34,838 bases of DNA from Rhodocyclaceae bacterium (GTDB lineage: Bacteria; Pseudomonadota; Gammaproteobacteria; Burkholderiales; Rhodocyclaceae): contig JARRBR010000018.1 of NCBI GenBank assembly GCA_029982755.1, positions 1-34,838 of the forward strand, in the 5' to 3' direction. This document shows, one piece after another, positions 1 to 8,533 of this stretch. The stretch's first letter is position 1. Each line of letters starts with the position of its first letter. A program made the position numbers and the translations under genes. The notes under the pieces are model-generated. The model ran no database searches and was not told where the DNA came from. It saw only the letters and a program-made list of their open reading frames with translations.

Positions 1-393
1 GGCGACGACGTGGGCGTTGGTCAGCACGTAGCCGTCCTGGCTGACGATGAAGCCCGAGCCGATGCCCTGGCGCGCGCGCGGCCCCATGCCGGGCTGGCCG
101 GGGAAGCCCGGCATCGGCACGCCGAAGCGGCGCAGGAAGTCGTAGAAGGGGTCGTTGGCGAAGGGGTTCTCGCCGGCCGCGCCCTGGGCGACGCGCTGCA
201 CCACGCTGATGTTGACCACCGCCGGGCCGACCTGCTCGACGAGGTCGCCGAAGTCGGGCAGGCCGTAGCGGTTGGGCGACACCATCGAGGTGCCGGGGGC
301 GGCCTGGGCGTGGGCGGAGGGGATCAAGCCCGCGGCGGGCAGCGCGGCGGCGATGGAGAGGGCGAGGGTGGTGGCGACGAGATATTTGCGCAT
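1..393 (-). CDS. Deg/HtrA-family periplasmic serine protease, N-terminal part (cut by window edge)
   Basis: Only the first 131 codons are present. The ATG at 393 is followed by a clear Sec signal peptide (basic MRKY start, hydrophobic stretch, cleavage probably after AHA near residue 28). A Gly/Pro-rich lead-in of the DegQ/MucD type follows (FYDFLRRFGVP), and then the start of the trypsin-like domain, GIGSGFIVSQDGYVLTNAHV. His128 in TNAHV is the expected catalytic His; the Asp, Ser and PDZ domains lie beyond the window. By family it is an envelope protein quality-control protease acting on misfolded periplasmic proteins. It is divergent from oxyR across 224 nt. The family is secure; which member (DegP, DegQ or MucD) cannot be told from this part. 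Confidence 0.9.
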   Translation of the reverse strand, partial: MRKYLVATTLALSIAAALPAAGLIPSAHAQAAPGTSMVSPNRYGLPDFGDLVEQVGPAVVNISVVQRVAQGAAGENPFANDPFYDFLRRFGVPMPGFPGQPGMGPRARQGIGSGFIVSQDGYVLTNAHVVA

Positions 394-617
394 GGTCGAT
401 TCCGTGAAATGTTCAGTGCCGACAACGGGCAGTGGACGCCGATTCGCGCCCTCTGTTCCCCTGATCACATCCGCTTTCATAGTGGGGGCGCGGATGCCCG
501 GGATCAAGACCGCGGCTGCGCGGAGCGCGCACGGATTCGTGCGCTGGCCGCGGATGACGCGGTAACATCGTGCGCAGGCCCTCTCGGGTTCGAATTCATT
601 TCCAGGGGGAAGAGACC

Positions 618-1544
618 ATGACGCTGACCGACCTGCGCTATCTCGTCGCGCTCGCCCATGAGCGCCATTTCGGCCGCGCGGCCGAGAAATGCCACGTGTC
701 CCAGCCCACCCTGTCGGTGGCGGTGAAGAAGGTCGAGGAAGAGCTCGGCATCCAGCTCTTCGAGCGCAGCGCGTCCGAGGTCAAGATCACCGAGACCGGC
801 CGGCGCATCGTCGCCCAGGCCGAGAAGGTGCTGATGGAGGCGAGCCAGATCCAGGAGATCGCCGCCGCCGGCAAGGACCCGCTCGCCGGGCCGCTGCGCG
901 TGGGCGTCATCTACACCATCGGCCCCTACCTGCTGCCGCGCCTGATCCCGCGCGTGCACCAGCTCGCGCCGAGGATGCCGCTGATCATCCAGGAGAACTT
1001 CACCGCCCGCCTGGCCGAGGCGCTCAAGCGCGGCGAGCTCGACGTCATCATCATCAGCCTGCCCTTCGAGGAGCCCGGCATCGTCGCCCAGCCGGTGTAT
1101 GACGAGCCCTTCCGCGTGCTGCTGCCGGCCGAGCATCCGTGGACCGCGGAGCAGGCGATCGCCGCCGAGCATCTCGCCGACGACCAGCTGCTGCTGCTTG
1201 GCGCCGGCAACTGCTTCCGCGAGCAGGTGCTGGAGGTGTGCCCGAGCTGCCGCAACATCGGCGGCCTGCAGCGCACGCTGGAGGGCAGCTCGCTGGAGAC
1301 CATCCGCCACATGGTCGCCACCGGCCTGGGCGTCACCGTGCTGCCGAGCTCCGCGGCCGACGACGTCAACACCCAGAACCAGCTGGTCGCGGTGCGGCCC
1401 TTCTCCCCGCCCGAGCCCTCGCGCCGCGTGGCGCTCGCCTGGCGCGTCACCTACCCGCGCAGCGGGGCGATCGACGTGTTGCGCGCGGCGATCCTCGACA
1501 GCGAGCTGCCCGGGGTGCGACCCGTCGGGCGCGGGCGGATGTGA
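618..1544 (+). CDS. oxyR: OxyR, hydrogen peroxide-responsive LysR-type regulator
   Basis: A 308-residue LysR-family regulator. The N-terminal winged helix is canonical (HFGRAAEKCHVSQPTLSVAV, residues about 17-36), followed by a linker helix and the substrate-binding-like regulatory domain. The redox cysteines sit at Cys199 and Cys208 in GNCFREQVLEVC, the same numbers as the disulfide-forming pair of E. coli OxyR, which supports true OxyR function. An additional Cys211 follows directly (CPSC). The ATG at 618 was chosen because it begins the typical MTLTDLRYLV and has a purine-rich AGGGGGA upstream; an in-frame upstream extension to 570 is not LysR-like. The gene is followed by dps, a classic OxyR target. 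Expected role: activation of peroxide-defence genes on disulfide formation. Confidence 0.96.
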   Translation: MTLTDLRYLVALAHERHFGRAAEKCHVSQPTLSVAVKKVEEELGIQLFERSASEVKITETGRRIVAQAEKVLMEASQIQEIAAAGKDPLAGPLRVGVIYTIGPYLLPRLIPRVHQLAPRMPLIIQENFTARLAEALKRGELDVIIISLPFEEPGIVAQPVYDEPFRVLLPAEHPWTAEQAIAAEHLADDQLLLLGAGNCFREQVLEVCPSCRNIGGLQRTLEGSSLETIRHMVATGLGVTVLPSSAADDVNTQNQLVAVRPFSPPEPSRRVALAWRVTYPRSGAIDVLRAAILDSELPGVRPVGRGRM

Positions 1545-1566
1545 TAGCCCTGCTGGATGAAGGGGA

Positions 1567-1609
1567 TTCCGCCGATCAATTGGATCAATCGCGGAAATTG
1601 GCTTAACAT
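1567..1609 (+). promoter_or_regulatory. Candidate dps promoter with overlapping dyad
   Basis: In the oxyR-dps gap there is a sigma70-like pair: TTGGAT at 1580-1585, an 18-nt spacer and TAACAT at 1604-1609. The -35 lies inside an imperfect dyad, TTCCGCCGAT (1567-1576) facing ATCGCGGAA (1588-1596), with one unpaired C. There is also a direct repeat GATCAAT at 1574-1580 and 1583-1589. The setting suggests a regulated dps promoter, possibly OxyR-controlled, but the ATAG-N7-CTAT style OxyR consensus is not obvious. Inference only. Confidence 0.4.
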
Positions 1610-1667
1610 TTGAACGTAGCGGACGCCGCACGGCGCCCGAGGAAGATCTTCCACAAGGAGAGTCGGC

Positions 1668-2138
1668 ATGGAAATCGATATCGGCATCAACAAGAAGGAT
1701 CGCGCCAAGATCGCGGAAGGCCTGTCGCGCCTGCTGGCCGACAGCTATACGCTGTACCTGACCACGCACAACTTCCACTGGAACGTGACCGGGCCGATGT
1801 TCAACACCCTGCATCTGATGTTCGAGGCGCAGTACAACGAGCTCGCGCTCGCGGTGGACCAGATCGCCGAGCGCATCCGCGCACTGGGCTTCCCGGCGCC
1901 CGGCACCTACAAGGAATTCCAGAAGCTCACCAGCATGGCCGAGCCGGAAGGCGTACCGAACGCCCAGGACATGATCCGCCTGCTGGTGCAGGGCCAGGAA
2001 GCGGTGATCAAGACCGCGCGCAGCATCGCGCCGATCGCCGACAAGGCCAGCGACGAGCCCACGCTGGACCTGCTGACCCAACGCATGCAGGTGCATGAGA
2101 AGACCGCCTGGATGCTGCGCAGCCTGCTCGAAGACTGA
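1668..2138 (+). CDS. dps: Dps, DNA-binding ferritin-like protein
   Basis: A 156-residue Dps-family protein. The inter-subunit ferroxidase residues are recognisable: His37 in NFHWNV, His49, Glu53 in LHLMFEAQ, and Asp64 and Glu68 in AVDQIAERI. These align with E. coli Dps H51, H63, D67, D78 and E82. Family role: a dodecameric cage that oxidises Fe(II) with peroxide, stores the iron and protects DNA. The N-terminus carries a short basic stretch (KKDRAK) but no long Lys-rich tail, so direct DNA binding may be weaker than in E. coli. An AAGGAG ribosome site lies 7 nt before the ATG. It sits just downstream of oxyR and ends at a strong hairpin terminator. Confidence 0.96.
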   Translation: MEIDIGINKKDRAKIAEGLSRLLADSYTLYLTTHNFHWNVTGPMFNTLHLMFEAQYNELALAVDQIAERIRALGFPAPGTYKEFQKLTSMAEPEGVPNAQDMIRLLVQGQEAVIKTARSIAPIADKASDEPTLDLLTQRMQVHEKTAWMLRSLLED

Positions 2139-2156
2139 GCATCGGCAGGATTCACC

Positions 2157-2188
2157 AGCAAAAACGGGTCCGCGGGCCCGTTTTTGCT
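2157..2188. terminator. Intrinsic terminator after dps
   Basis: A perfect 12-bp stem, AGCAAAAACGGG (2157-2168) pairing with CCCGTTTTTGCT (2177-2188), around an 8-nt loop. It begins 18 nt after the dps stop. The A-tract and T-tract at the base make it potentially bidirectional, so it could also stop leftward transcription from topB. Confidence 0.85.
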
Positions 2189-2215
2189 GTGCGCGAGTCG
2201 CGGCACGAGCGAGTC

Positions 2216-2287
2216 GTGTGGAAGCGGGCTCGCCCGCGAAAACAGCAGTTCAGCGGGTGATGTTCGCGGGCAGCGCTCCCACGAAAA
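2216..2287. repeat. REP doublet (two inverted REP-like units)
   Basis: Unit 1 at 2216-2240 contains GAAGCGGGCTCGCCCGCGAA, close to the REP core known from pseudomonads and related GC-rich proteobacteria. Unit 2 at about 2262-2287 is the same kind of sequence inverted (reverse complement TTCGTGGGAGCGCTGCCCGC). Each unit is an imperfect palindrome and the pair is head-to-head, as in a BIME. It lies between the convergent dps and topB genes, the usual place for such elements. Copy number elsewhere cannot be seen. Confidence 0.7.
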
Positions 2288-2305
2288 CCGCCATCGCGCG
2301 GTGGA

Positions 2306-4867
2306 TCAGCCCGCCTTCTTGCGGGTGGTCGTGCGCTTGGGGGCTGGCGCCTCGTCGCCTTCCGTTGCGGCAGCGGCGGTCTTGCTGCCCGCCTTGGGCG
2401 CTTTCGGCGCCTTGGCCTCGAACTCGAAGCCGACCTTGCCGTCCTTGCCGCGCACCAGGAAGGCGGAGAACTTGCGCCGCGTCCGCGCCGACACGAAGCC
2501 CTTGAGCAGGTCGGTCTTGCCTTCGTTGAGCAGCTTGGCCATCTGCTCGCGCTCGATCGGCTGTTGCAGGATGACCTTGCCGGAGCGAAAGTCGCAGCTC
2601 TTGGCCGGGCCGACCGACTTCTCGCACACATAGGCCATGCCGTGCTCGAACACGCGGCTGGCGCACTTCGGGCAGGCACCGACCGGCTGCTGGTCGGAGA
2701 AATCCACCGCCTCGGCTTCCTCGCCTTCCTTGGGCTGGCCGAAGTCGAAGGTGGGCTGCTTGTCCTCGTTCAGCACGATGTCGGCGTTGAACAGGCGCCC
2801 CATCTTGTTGCGGAAGCCCAGCAGCGGCCCGACCTTGCCCTCGCGCAGCAGGGTCTCGATCTCGTCGTATTCGAACTGGCGGCCGGCGACGATCTTCCAG
2901 GTGCTCCAGTCGCAGCTCTGGCAGGCGAACTTCTTGTAGTTCTCCTTCACCACGCCGCCGCACTTCGGGCAGGGCGTCTGCAGGGTGACGAACTCGCCGG
3001 GCACGGTGTCGGACTCGTAGCGCTTGGCGCGCTCGACCACCTCGCGCGTCATCTCCGCGATCTCGTTCATGAAGGCTTCGCGGCTGAGCTTGCCGTGCTC
3101 CATCTGCGCGAGCTTGTATTCCCAGCCGCCGGTGAGCTCGGGCGAGGTCAGCGCGGTGACGCCCAGGCCCTTCAGGAGCGTGATGAGCGAGAAGGCCTTG
3201 GCGCTCGGGATCAGCTCGCGGCCCTCGCGGTGGATGTACTGCTCGCTGATCAGGCCCTCGATGATCTGCGCCCGCGTCGCCGGCGTGCCCAGGCCGCGCT
3301 CGGCCATCGCCGCGCGCAGTTCCTCGTCGTCCACCATCTTGCCCGCGCCTTCCATGGCGGACAGCAGCGTGGCTTCGTTGAAGCGCGCCGGCGGCTTGGT
3401 CTGCAGCGACTTGACCACGATGTCCTCGGTGGACACGGTCTCGCCCTGCTTCACTGCGACCAGCTGCGGGCCGCCGCCGTCCTTGGCATCCTTTTCGTCG
3501 CTTGCGGCTTCCTTGCCATACACCGCCAGCCAGCCCGGATTGACCAGCACCTTGCCCTCGGTCTTGAAGGCCTCGCCCTCGACGCGGGTGATGCGGGTGG
3601 TGATCTGGTACTCGGCCGCCGGGTAGAACACCGCGAGGAAGCGCTTGGTGACCAGGTCGTAGATCTTGTGTTCGGCGTCCGACAGGTTCTTCGGCAGCGC
3701 CCCGGTGGGGATGATGGCGAAGTGGTCGGAGATCTTGGCGTTGTTGAAGATGCGCTTGTTGGGCTTCACCCAGCCCTGCTTGGCGATCTCGTTGGCGAAG
3801 GGCGCGTACTGGTCGGGCAGGGTGCGCATGACCTCGCTCACCGTGGCGAGGTAGTCCTCGGGCAGGGCGCGCGCATCGGTACGCGGGTAGGTCAGCACCT
3901 TGTGCTTCTCGTACAGCGCCTGGGCGAGCTGCAGGGTGACGCGGGCGGAGAAGCCGAAGCGGCCGTTGGCCTCACGTTGCAGGCTGGTGAGGTCGAACAG
4001 CAGCGGCGACAGCTGGGTGGAGGGCTTGGCCTCCTCGCTGACCACGCCCGGCTTGCCCGCGCACTTGGCGCGGATGGCCTCGGCCCGGGCCTTGTCCCAC
4101 AGGCGGAAGGCGGTGGCGTGCTCGTCGCCCTCGGGGCGCTTGAACTTCTCGTCGAACCAGCGCCCGGGGTATTCGCCGGCGGCGCAGCCGAAGCGCGCCT
4201 CCAGTTCCCAGTAGTCGCGCGACTTGAACTTGCGGATCTTGTCCTCGCGCTCCACGACCATCGCCAGCGTCGGCGTCTGCACCCGGCCCACCGTGGTGAG
4301 GTGGAAGCCGCCGGTCTTGGAGTTGAACGCGGTCATCGCGCGCGTGCCGTTGATGCCGATCAGCCAGTCCGATTCGGCGCGGCAGATCGCGGCGTTGCGC
4401 AGGCCCTCGACGTCCTGCGCTGCGCGCAGGTGGGCGAAGCCGTCGCGAATCGCCTGCGCCGTCATCGACTGCAGCCACAGGCGCTGCATCGGTTTCTTCG
4501 TCCCCGCGTGCTGGGCGATGAAGTTGAAGATCAGCTCGCCCTCGCGGCCCGCGTCACAGGCGTTGATCAGGCCGGTGACGTCCTTCCTCTTGATCAGCCG
4601 CGTCAGCAGCTTGAGCCGGTCCTCGGTCTTTTCGATCGGCTTGACCGCGAAGTGGGGCGGAATGACCGGGAGGTGGGCGAAGGTCCATTTGCCGCGCTTG
4701 ACCTCGAATTCCTCGGGCACGGCGAGCTCGAGAAGGTGACCCACGGCGGACGACAATACGTAGTCGTCGGACTCGTAGTAGTCCTTCTCCTTGGTGAAGC
4801 CGCCCAGCGCACGGGCGATGTCCTGCGCGACGGAAGGCTTTTCCGCGATGATCAGTTGCTTGCTCAT
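2306..4867 (-). CDS. topB: DNA topoisomerase III (type IA)
   Basis: An 853-residue type IA topoisomerase. The Toprim domain starts at IIAEKPSVAQDIARAL (about 6-21), with the acidic metal motif in NACDAGREGELI (about 102-113). The nucleophile is Tyr327 in LTYPRTDAR, matching Tyr328 of E. coli TopB. C-terminal zinc-ribbon-like segments with CPKC motifs lie near residues 633 and 731, followed by a repeat-type domain and a basic Lys/Arg tail (PKRTTTRKKAG). It is about 200 residues longer than E. coli TopB, as is usual for betaproteobacterial homologues with added zinc ribbons. Role: single-strand passage, decatenation and resolution of recombination intermediates. The ATG at 4867 opens directly into the conserved N-terminus. 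It is the last gene of the leftward LysM-dprA-smg run. Confidence 0.95.
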   Translation of the reverse strand: MSKQLIIAEKPSVAQDIARALGGFTKEKDYYESDDYVLSSAVGHLLELAVPEEFEVKRGKWTFAHLPVIPPHFAVKPIEKTEDRLKLLTRLIKRKDVTGLINACDAGREGELIFNFIAQHAGTKKPMQRLWLQSMTAQAIRDGFAHLRAAQDVEGLRNAAICRAESDWLIGINGTRAMTAFNSKTGGFHLTTVGRVQTPTLAMVVEREDKIRKFKSRDYWELEARFGCAAGEYPGRWFDEKFKRPEGDEHATAFRLWDKARAEAIRAKCAGKPGVVSEEAKPSTQLSPLLFDLTSLQREANGRFGFSARVTLQLAQALYEKHKVLTYPRTDARALPEDYLATVSEVMRTLPDQYAPFANEIAKQGWVKPNKRIFNNAKISDHFAIIPTGALPKNLSDAEHKIYDLVTKRFLAVFYPAAEYQITTRITRVEGEAFKTEGKVLVNPGWLAVYGKEAASDEKDAKDGGGPQLVAVKQGETVSTEDIVVKSLQTKPPARFNEATLLSAMEGAGKMVDDEELRAAMAERGLGTPATRAQIIEGLISEQYIHREGRELIPSAKAFSLITLLKGLGVTALTSPELTGGWEYKLAQMEHGKLSREAFMNEIAEMTREVVERAKRYESDTVPGEFVTLQTPCPKCGGVVKENYKKFACQSCDWSTWKIVAGRQFEYDEIETLLREGKVGPLLGFRNKMGRLFNADIVLNEDKQPTFDFGQPKEGEEAEAVDFSDQQPVGACPKCASRVFEHGMAYVCEKSVGPAKSCDFRSGKVILQQPIEREQMAKLLNEGKTDLLKGFVSARTRRKFSAFLVRGKDGKVGFEFEAKAPKAPKAGSKTAAAATEGDEAPAPKRTTTRKKAG

Positions 4868-4970
4868 GCTCGGCTGGAAACGGCGTTGGCGCCCGTGAGG
4901 CGCGTGGGGTTCGGAAGCGGCGGATGATAAGGACGGCGGGTGCGCACGTGCAAGACGAGGGATCGGCCGC

Positions 4971-5441
4971 TCAATGCACGGTCGGTTCGTAGCCCCAGTC
5001 GTCTTCCTCGGTGAGGAGTTCGTCGACCATCAGCGTGTCGATCGGTTCTTCCTGCTGCCACAGCACCATCAGCACGATGACCTTCAGGCGGTTGAGCGTG
5101 ATCGTGAAGTCGGCCAGCGCCATCGCGCGCTCGATGATCAGTTCGCGATGCGCGGCGCCGAGCACGCCCGCGCTCTCCAGCAGGCTCAGGAAGCCGCGGC
5201 AGCGCGCGTCGAGCTGGGCCTGCTCCTCTTCGGTGTAGATGCGCACCGAGCCGGCGCTGGGCGCGATGCCCGGGTGGATGTCGCGCGCCACCCGGCGCAG
5301 GCCGGCGAGCCACTCCAGGGCCTCGGAGATTTCCTCCTGCTCGAAGCCGGCGGCCGACAGCTTGCGCGTCAGCTGGTCCGGTTCCGGACAGGCGTCGGCG
5401 TGGATGTAGCTTTCGAAGAGGTATACGAGGATGTCGAACAA
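4971..5441 (-). CDS. smg: Smg family protein (DUF494)
   Basis: 156 residues, the normal length for Smg. The N-terminus FDILVYLFESYIHAD and the segments CRGFLSLLE, ELIIERAMAL and LKVIVLMVLW match the E. coli Smg pattern. I chose the TTG at 5441: it starts exactly at the conserved (M)FDxLxYLFE, and GAGAGG lies about 5 nt upstream. An in-frame ATG at 5522 would add 27 non-conserved residues. The biochemical function is unknown; the gene family is regularly found beside dprA. It lies 150 nt after dprA and 103 nt before topB on the same strand. Soluble cytoplasmic protein, no signal or membrane segment. Confidence 0.9.
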   Translation of the reverse strand: MFDILVYLFESYIHADACPEPDQLTRKLSAAGFEQEEISEALEWLAGLRRVARDIHPGIAPSAGSVRIYTEEEQAQLDARCRGFLSLLESAGVLGAAHRELIIERAMALADFTITLNRLKVIVLMVLWQQEEPIDTLMVDELLTEEDDWGYEPTVH

Positions 5442-5591
5442 GGGGGCCTCTCGTCGATGCGGCGGCGGGATGCAGTCGATGGCACCGGTCGGTGCGCTGC
5501 GCTGCAGGGTGTCTGGGGGCACCTCGGGTGTCGGATCGCGTGTCCTGCGTGGCTCGTAGGCGGATCCCGCGCCCGGGGCGATGCGGCCGGT

Positions 5592-6785
5592 TCACATGCG
5601 CTGGATGCGGCCGCCCGGCAGGCGTGCGAGGTGTCCGTCCAGCTCGAGTGGCAGCAGGATGGCGTAGAGGGCATCGACCGTCAAGCCGCAGCGTCCGGCG
5701 AGGGTGTCGATGTCCACCGGGTCGTGGCCGATGATCCGCAGCACGCGCGCGGGCTCGTCGTCGAGGCCGGGCACGGATTGCTGCACGGGCGGGGTGGTGC
5801 TCGCGCTGCGCCCGGCCGCCTCCTTGCCGCCCTGGCGTCGGCGGCCCGCGGCTTGCGGCGCCGGTGCCGGTGCCGGCCAGCCCAGGCGGCCGCGCAATTC
5901 CTCGATCACGTCTTCGGCGGTCTCGACCAGCTTGGCGCCGTCGCGGATCAGACGGTGGCAGCCGCGCGCCAGCGGCGAGTGGATGGAGCCGGGGATCGCG
6001 AACACCTCGCGCCCGCCCTCGCTGGCGAGGCGGGCGGTGATCAGCGAACCGCTGTTGAGCGCGGCCTCGACCACCAGCACGCCCTGGGCGAGGCCGGCGA
6101 TGATGCGGTTGCGGCGCGGGAAGTTGTGCTGCAGCGGCGGCGTGCCGAGCGGGAATTCGCTGACGATCATCCCGCACGCCGCGATCTCGCGCGCGAGCGC
6201 GGCATTGCGCGCCGGGTAGATGCGGTCGATGCCGGTACCGATCACCGCCACCGTGCCGCCACCGTCGGCGCCCGCTGCCAGTGCGCCGCGATGGGCGGCC
6301 GCATCGACGCCGAGGGCGAGTCCGCTGACGATCGCCAGTCCGGCCTCGGCCAGGCTGCGGGCGAAGGCTTCGGCATTGGCCTCGCCCTGCGCGGTCGCCG
6401 AACGCGCACCGACGAGCGCGATCGCCGGACGCTGCAGCAGCGCGGGATCGCCCTTCACGTAGAGCAGCACCGGGGGGTCGGCGATGTCGAGCAGGCTGCG
6501 CGGATAGGCCTCGTCGGCCAGGGTCAGGACGTGGCTGCCGGGCTCGGCCGCCCACGCCAGCGCGCCTTCGATCTGCGCCTGCGGTGGCGGGGCCAGCACC
6601 GCATCCGCCAGCTCGCGGCCGACCACCGCGCTCAGCGCGCTGCGACCCGCGGCGAAGACGTGGCGCGGCAGGCCGAAGGCGGCGAGCAGGCTGCGCTGGC
6701 GCTCGGCGCCCAGGCCGGGCACCGCGGCCAGGCGCAGCCAGTCGGCGAGGTCCTCCGCCACGCCCGTCAGCGTTATTGAAGACAA
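5592..6785 (-). CDS. dprA: DNA-processing protein DprA
   Basis: About 397 residues. An N-terminal SAM-like segment (DWLRLAAVPGLG, about 14-26) precedes the Rossmann domain with GARSAT (126-131), SGLALGVDAAAH (154-165) and HNFPRRNRIIAGLA (220-233), all hallmarks of DprA/Smf. A low-complexity Pro/Ala/Gln linker (about 300-340) leads to a C-terminal winged-helix (DML1-like) domain. Role: binds incoming single-stranded DNA and loads RecA during transformation. The start is probably the TTG at 6785, with AGGA 8 nt upstream; a GTG at codon 9 is an alternative. It follows the LysM gene by 25 nt, so they are probably cotranscribed. Confidence 0.94.
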   Translation of the reverse strand: MSSITLTGVAEDLADWLRLAAVPGLGAERQRSLLAAFGLPRHVFAAGRSALSAVVGRELADAVLAPPPQAQIEGALAWAAEPGSHVLTLADEAYPRSLLDIADPPVLLYVKGDPALLQRPAIALVGARSATAQGEANAEAFARSLAEAGLAIVSGLALGVDAAAHRGALAAGADGGGTVAVIGTGIDRIYPARNAALAREIAACGMIVSEFPLGTPPLQHNFPRRNRIIAGLAQGVLVVEAALNSGSLITARLASEGGREVFAIPGSIHSPLARGCHRLIRDGAKLVETAEDVIEELRGRLGWPAPAPAPQAAGRRRQGGKEAAGRSASTTPPVQQSVPGLDDEPARVLRIIGHDPVDIDTLAGRCGLTVDALYAILLPLELDGHLARLPGGRIQRM

Positions 6786-6810
6786 GGCGTGGATCCTGCC
6801 GCGTGGAAGA

Positions 6811-7848
6811 TCAGGGCTTGCGGACCGCGTCCGCGATCGTCACCGGGCCGTCGGATTCCATCACCAGCGCGTAGGACACGCGCTCGAAGACGCGGAACAC
6901 GAACACCACGCCGTAGCGCTTCTCCGGCAGCTGGTAGGTCTCCTTGCCGGCTTCGCCGCGGTACTCGGCGGTGCCGCGGTTGCGGAACAGCGACAGCACG
7001 TGTCCGCGCTCCAGGCCGTCGCGCTCGCCGACGTTGAGCGCCACCACGTTGAGGCGGCCGGTCTCGCTGACGCCGCGGTGGATGCTGACGACGCGGCCAT
7101 CGACCGCCTGCTCCGGCGCATGCGGCGCATAGGAGAACACGCTCGGATGCTCGCTCGGCATCATCAGGTCGCCGACGCCGATCTCCTCGACCGCGGACAC
7201 GATCTCGAGCGTGGTCGGTTCGCCGCGCTCGGTGACGCGGGCGGTGCCGAGGTAGGCAGCTTCCCAGGCGATGGTCTCGCCGGTGACCGGGTCTTCCAGC
7301 GGCCGCGCCGGGCGGTAGATGTGCCACACCTCGGTGTCGGGGGCGACGTTCTTGGCGAACACGGTGTCGCCCGAGCCGGTGAGCACGCGGCTGGTCTCGG
7401 TGGCGACGATGGTGGCCGAGCCGTCGAGGCGCGGCTGATCGACCACCAGCGGGCGGTTGAGGAAGGGTTCGATGACCTGCAGCGGGATGCTGGGCACGGC
7501 GGCCTCGAGCGCCTCGGTGTAGATCTTCGGCTGCAGGCGCCCGTCCTGGGCGCTGCCGCCGATGCGGCGACCGATGCTCAGCCAGGGGCCGCTGCGGTCG
7601 AGGAAGATGACCTGGCCGGGATAGATCAGGTGCGGGTTGCGGATCTGGTCGCGGTTCAGGCGCCAGACTTCGGGCCAGCGCCAGGGCTCCTGCAGGAAGC
7701 GGCCGGAGATGTCCCACAGGGTATCGCCGCGCACCACGGTGTAGCTGTCGGGCGCGTTGTCGGCGAGGCGGACGCCGGATTGCGCGTGGGCGCTGGCGCC
7801 GAGCAGCGTGGCGAAGCCGACCAGCAGAGGGAATATAATTCGAATCAT
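6811..7848 (-). CDS. LysM-domain secreted protein
   Basis: 345 residues. A Sec signal peptide (MIRIIFPLLVGFATLLGASAHA, residues 1-22) is followed by a LysM domain at about 35-84 (YTVVRGDTLWDISGRF to HLIYPGQVIFL), which binds peptidoglycan. The remaining ~260 residues form a predicted beta-rich domain I cannot name; it contains no obvious peptidase motif such as LytM HxH. The ATG at 7848 was chosen over an upstream in-frame ATG at 7974 because it begins the signal peptide and has GGAAG upstream. This type of LysM protein commonly precedes dprA in betaproteobacteria. It is divergent from def. Likely a periplasmic, wall-binding protein; the precise role is unknown. Confidence 0.88.
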   Translation of the reverse strand: MIRIIFPLLVGFATLLGASAHAQSGVRLADNAPDSYTVVRGDTLWDISGRFLQEPWRWPEVWRLNRDQIRNPHLIYPGQVIFLDRSGPWLSIGRRIGGSAQDGRLQPKIYTEALEAAVPSIPLQVIEPFLNRPLVVDQPRLDGSATIVATETSRVLTGSGDTVFAKNVAPDTEVWHIYRPARPLEDPVTGETIAWEAAYLGTARVTERGEPTTLEIVSAVEEIGVGDLMMPSEHPSVFSYAPHAPEQAVDGRVVSIHRGVSETGRLNVVALNVGERDGLERGHVLSLFRNRGTAEYRGEAGKETYQLPEKRYGVVFVFRVFERVSYALVMESDGPVTIADAVRKP

Positions 7849-7988
7849 TGATTGCTTCCGGTCGTGGCGGAGCAGGCCGGGATCATCCCGGAACGCCGCG
7901 GGCTGGTCGGGGTCGAAGCCGGCGAGAACTGCCGCCGCAGCACGCTCCGACATCCCATCGTAGTACATGCGCATGCATGTGAAACCGC

Positions 7989-8017
7989 TTGAAATTCTGC
8001 CCTTAAAGGCTTAACGC
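7989..8017 (+). promoter_or_regulatory. Weak candidate promoter for def-fmt
   Basis: TTGAAA at 7989-7994 and TAACGC at 8012-8017, 17 nt apart, lie just upstream of the def ATG at 8030. The -35 is good and the -10 is poor. AAGG at about 8020-8023 serves as the ribosome site. Confidence 0.3.
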
Positions 8018-8029
8018 AGCAAGGCATTC

Positions 8030-8533
8030 ATGGCTCTCCTACCCATTCTCCGCTACCCCGATCCCCGCCTGCACACGGTCGCCACGCCGGTCGTCGAGGT
8101 GAATGACGAAATCCGCCAGCTCGTGAAGGACATGGCCGAGACCATGTACGAGGCGCCCGGCATCGGGCTGGCCGCCACCCAGGTCAACGTGCACAAGCGC
8201 GTGGTCGTCATCGACATCAGCGAGGACAAGTCCGGCCTGATGGCGCTGATCAACCCCGAGATCCTCGAACGCGACGGCGAGCAGGTGTGCGAGGAAGGCT
8301 GCCTTTCCGTACCCGGAATTTACGAGAAGGTGACCCGTGCCGAGCGTGTGAAAGTTCGCGCCCTGAACGAAAAAGGCGAGACCCGCGAGTTCGCGGCCGA
8401 TGGCCTGCTCGCGGTATGCGTTCAGCACGAGATCGATCACCTCGACGGCAAGGTCTTCGTCGAGTACCTGTCGCAGCTCAAGCTCGGCCGCATCAAGAGC
8501 AAGCTGGCCAAGAAAGCGCGCATCACCGCGTGA
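8030..8533 (+). CDS. def: Peptide deformylase
   Basis: 167 residues. All three deformylase motifs are intact: GIGLAATQV (44-52), EGCLSVP (89-95) and QHEIDHLDG (132-140). Cys91, His133 and His137 are the metal ligands and Glu134 the catalytic base. It removes the N-formyl group from nascent proteins at the ribosome exit. Its stop codon overlaps the fmt start (TGATG), so the enzyme that removes formyl is translationally coupled to the enzyme that adds it. Short ribosome site AAGG before the ATG. Confidence 0.97.
   Translation: MALLPILRYPDPRLHTVATPVVEVNDEIRQLVKDMAETMYEAPGIGLAATQVNVHKRVVVIDISEDKSGLMALINPEILERDGEQVCEEGCLSVPGIYEKVTRAERVKVRALNEKGETREFAADGLLAVCVQHEIDHLDGKVFVEYLSQLKLGRIKSKLAKKARITA

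Noticed and set aside
2564-4927. 787-codon open frame antisense to topB
   Set aside because: GC-rich codon bias keeps the opposite strand open; the translation is low-complexity with no domain, while the topB frame has full motifs.
7849-7974. Upstream in-frame start for the LysM protein
   Set aside because: It would bury the signal peptide behind 42 hydrophilic residues.
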